Positions 62,690-64,000 of a stretch of DNA of 64,000 nt are shown here, piece by piece. The position numbers and the translations under genes were made by a program. This stretch comes from Flammeovirgaceae bacterium UBA7330. Lineage in GTDB: Bacteria > Bacteroidota > Bacteroidia > Cytophagales > Cyclobacteriaceae. The notes beneath the pieces are model-generated. The model had not been told where the DNA came from. It did no database searches and saw only the letters and a list, made by a program, of their open reading frames with translations. Each line of letters begins with the position of its first letter. Within the stretch, counting starts at the first letter, position 1. The stretch is from the NCBI GenBank assembly GCA_002471275.1, contig DKPQ01000012.1, positions 124,001-188,000 of the forward strand. Direction: 5' to 3'.

Positions 62690-62905
62690 TTATTCCTCGC
62701 AGACAGTGATGTAAGTAAATGGATCGTTTTGGGATTGTCCCTCTATTTGAATTGTCGCCTTTTCTGAGCCAGTTGTCCTGGAAAAGCATATAAAGGTGAT
62801 GAACAAAATCAATAGCAAAATGGAAGTATAGTACGGACCTTTCCAGTTGGAAAAGATCTTCCATTGATAAAAATGATGGATCATTTCTGTGTTCTTAATT
62901 TTCAT
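62690..62905 (-). CDS. Putative small membrane protein (71 aa)
   Basis: An open frame of 71 codons: 25 polar or aromatic residues (MKIKNTEMIHHFYQWKIF), a clear transmembrane helix (YYTSILLLILFITFICF), then a polar acidic tail (EKATIQIEGQSQNDP). It has the same layout as the small ORF at 55625-55786. No homologue is recognised, and the frame overlaps another open frame on the same strand; probability is moderate to low. Confidence 0.35.
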   Translation of the reverse strand: MKIKNTEMIHHFYQWKIFSNWKGPYYTSILLLILFITFICFSRTTGSEKATIQIEGQSQNDPFTYITVCEE

Positions 62906-63264
62906 TTAAAACAAACCCTAAAATCCCTGACCCAATTCATGTTGCAGCATCTCATTAGGTAGGAGTTATTGAGCTTAATTTATTTCAATCCAAACTTCCC
63001 GTGACGATTAGAAACAGTGTTGCAGCACTTTGATTCAACATCCTGTTATTTATTGGTACCAGCGAATTTCTTCGCTACCACAGCCAATGTTTAAATTCCG
63101 TTTAATCAATAATTAAGCATAAATATTATTAAGCTTAAAATAAATTAATAGATATGCTAAATACAAGATATTATAAACATAATAATATTGAATAAATCAT
63201 AATTTGAAAACCATGGGAATTCATGCCGTTCTTCATTAAATTTTACTTTTCCTAGCTTTAGAGA
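62906..63264. other. Very AT-rich intergenic region
   Basis: Contains no gene. A short hairpin GCGAA/TTCGC lies at 63062-63075, and a strongly AT-rich stretch runs from about 63100 to 63210 with repeated ATTAAGC motifs. Likely the promoter region of the ACT-domain gene. Confidence 0.45.
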
Positions 63265-63687
63265 ATGGATACTTCCCAAAAAGGAATTAAAGAGCTCAGT
63301 GTACTGATAGAGTCAATGGAGCCTATCCTCCATGATGGAGATTATATATTTACCATGGTCGAAAATACCGACGGGATTCCCAGAGAAAGCACACTATTCG
63401 AATTCAAAGAGCAGGAGGGCATCACCCTGGTCATGACCAAAGAAGAGGCGGAGAAGCTTTCGTTGCCATATTCATTTATTACAGCCTGGATCACTTTATC
63501 GGTGCAATCCTCATTAGATGCCGTCGGGTTCACAGCTGCCTTTTCTACGGCATTGGCCCGAAATGGTATAAGCTGTAATGTAGTGGCCGGGTATTTTCAT
63601 GACCATATTTTTGTGAATAAAAACGATAAAGACAGGGCACTAAAAATTCTATTGAAGCTTTCGGAAGGTAAAATTTATCCGGAATGA
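63265..63687 (+). CDS. ACT-domain protein
   Basis: 140 residues made of two ACT-like halves: ELSVLIESMEPILHDGDYIFTMV at the start and QSSLDAVGFTAAFSTALARNGISCNVVAGYFHDHIFV in the second half. The second half matches the ligand-binding ACT consensus (loop after strand 1, helix LARNGI). Small stand-alone ACT proteins bind amino acids or other small ligands; the partner is unknown. Cytoplasmic. Confidence 0.85.
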   Translation: MDTSQKGIKELSVLIESMEPILHDGDYIFTMVENTDGIPRESTLFEFKEQEGITLVMTKEEAEKLSLPYSFITAWITLSVQSSLDAVGFTAAFSTALARNGISCNVVAGYFHDHIFVNKNDKDRALKILLKLSEGKIYPE

Positions 63688-63831
63688 GTTTTATTGCCAA
63701 TATAAGCGCAATATGACAAATGGATTTTCAATAAACATAAAACGTGTTGTTTCATTTAATCGAGGTTCCTAAATTACATGTCTTCGAGCCAGCTACCATT
63801 CAAGGTCAGTGAAACTTGAATCAACCAGCAA

Positions 63832-64000
63832 ATGATCAACGAGGAAAGCTTAAGGTTTAATAGATTCATTCAAATCACCAATCTGGTGATCATGGTACTA
63901 GGACTGCTCGTCATGCTGGGGTGGATATTAGACATCACTGTGTTCAAGAGTATCCTACCCGGATTTAGCACCATGAAGTTTAATACGGCACTATCCTTCC
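63832..64000 (+). CDS. Membrane protein, probably sensor kinase (cut by window edge)
   Basis: Translated by eye from ATG at 63832; the frame is open to the end (about 56 codons). It starts MINEESLRFNRFIQITNLVIM with a transmembrane helix (VIMVLGLLVMLGWILDI), followed by PGFSTMKFNTALSF, a pattern seen at the N-terminus of membrane-bound PAS sensor proteins (MKFNTAL motif). Only the beginning is visible, so the product is uncertain. Confidence 0.5.
   Translation, partial: MINEESLRFNRFIQITNLVIMVLGLLVMLGWILDITVFKSILPGFSTMKFNTALSF

Overview
The window comes from a member of the Bacteroidota, most likely a marine Cytophagales-type bacterium (inference). Supporting signs are three SusC/SusD outer-membrane uptake pairs, FecR/ECF-sigma signalling, a hybrid two-component system, many lipoproteins with short signal peptides, a tricorn-like S41 protease, and little use of Shine-Dalgarno sequences. 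No rRNA, tRNA or CRISPR array was seen.

Left part (1-12892, minus strand): a polysaccharide-utilisation locus running ECF sigma, FecR anti-sigma, STN-type SusC, SusD, GH20-like hexosaminidase, tandem-domain esterase, and a secreted beta-propeller protein cut by the window edge. Perfect stem-loops lie between FecR and SusC and between SusD and the enzymes. The sigma/FecR/STN-SusC trio implies that substrate binding at the outer membrane switches the locus on.

Middle part (13 kb-31 kb): small secreted or cytoplasmic proteins (SMP-30-like lipoprotein, tautomerase-like protein, EthD protein) are mixed with repeat DNA. This includes a 237-bp MITE-like element flanked by a 9-bp direct repeat. Then come a secreted TPR-CHAT protease, an rnhA-marC-aroQ minus-strand run, and a second locus made of a hybrid two-component regulator, a 36-codon membrane mini-ORF and a SusC/SusD pair with no enzymes. 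This locus sits between aroQ and xerD.

31 kb-44 kb: a tricorn-like protease, a propeller/Y_Y_Y sensor that ends in membrane helices instead of a known output domain, a DUF6544-like membrane protein, a Tat-exported Gfo/Idh/MocA oxidoreductase, an ECF sigma/anti-sigma pair with a divergent DUF6249-like membrane protein, an amidohydrolase and a DUF2071 protein, separated by palindromic repeat DNA.

44 kb-55.6 kb: a compact beta-glucan (probably laminarin) locus of SusC, SusD, a PKD-containing surface lipoprotein and two GH16 lipoproteins. It is transcribed away from a membrane-spanning sensor with its own LuxR-type DNA-binding domain. The shared intergenic region holds a perfect palindrome and an array of direct repeats on an exact 11-bp register, which are good candidate binding sites for that regulator.

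55.6 kb-64 kb: glpK-glpD for glycerol catabolism (glpK apparently starts at TTG), a hybrid histidine kinase with PAS, two receiver and Hpt domains, a structured and AT-rich intergenic region, an ACT-domain protein, and the start of another membrane protein that runs off the right edge.
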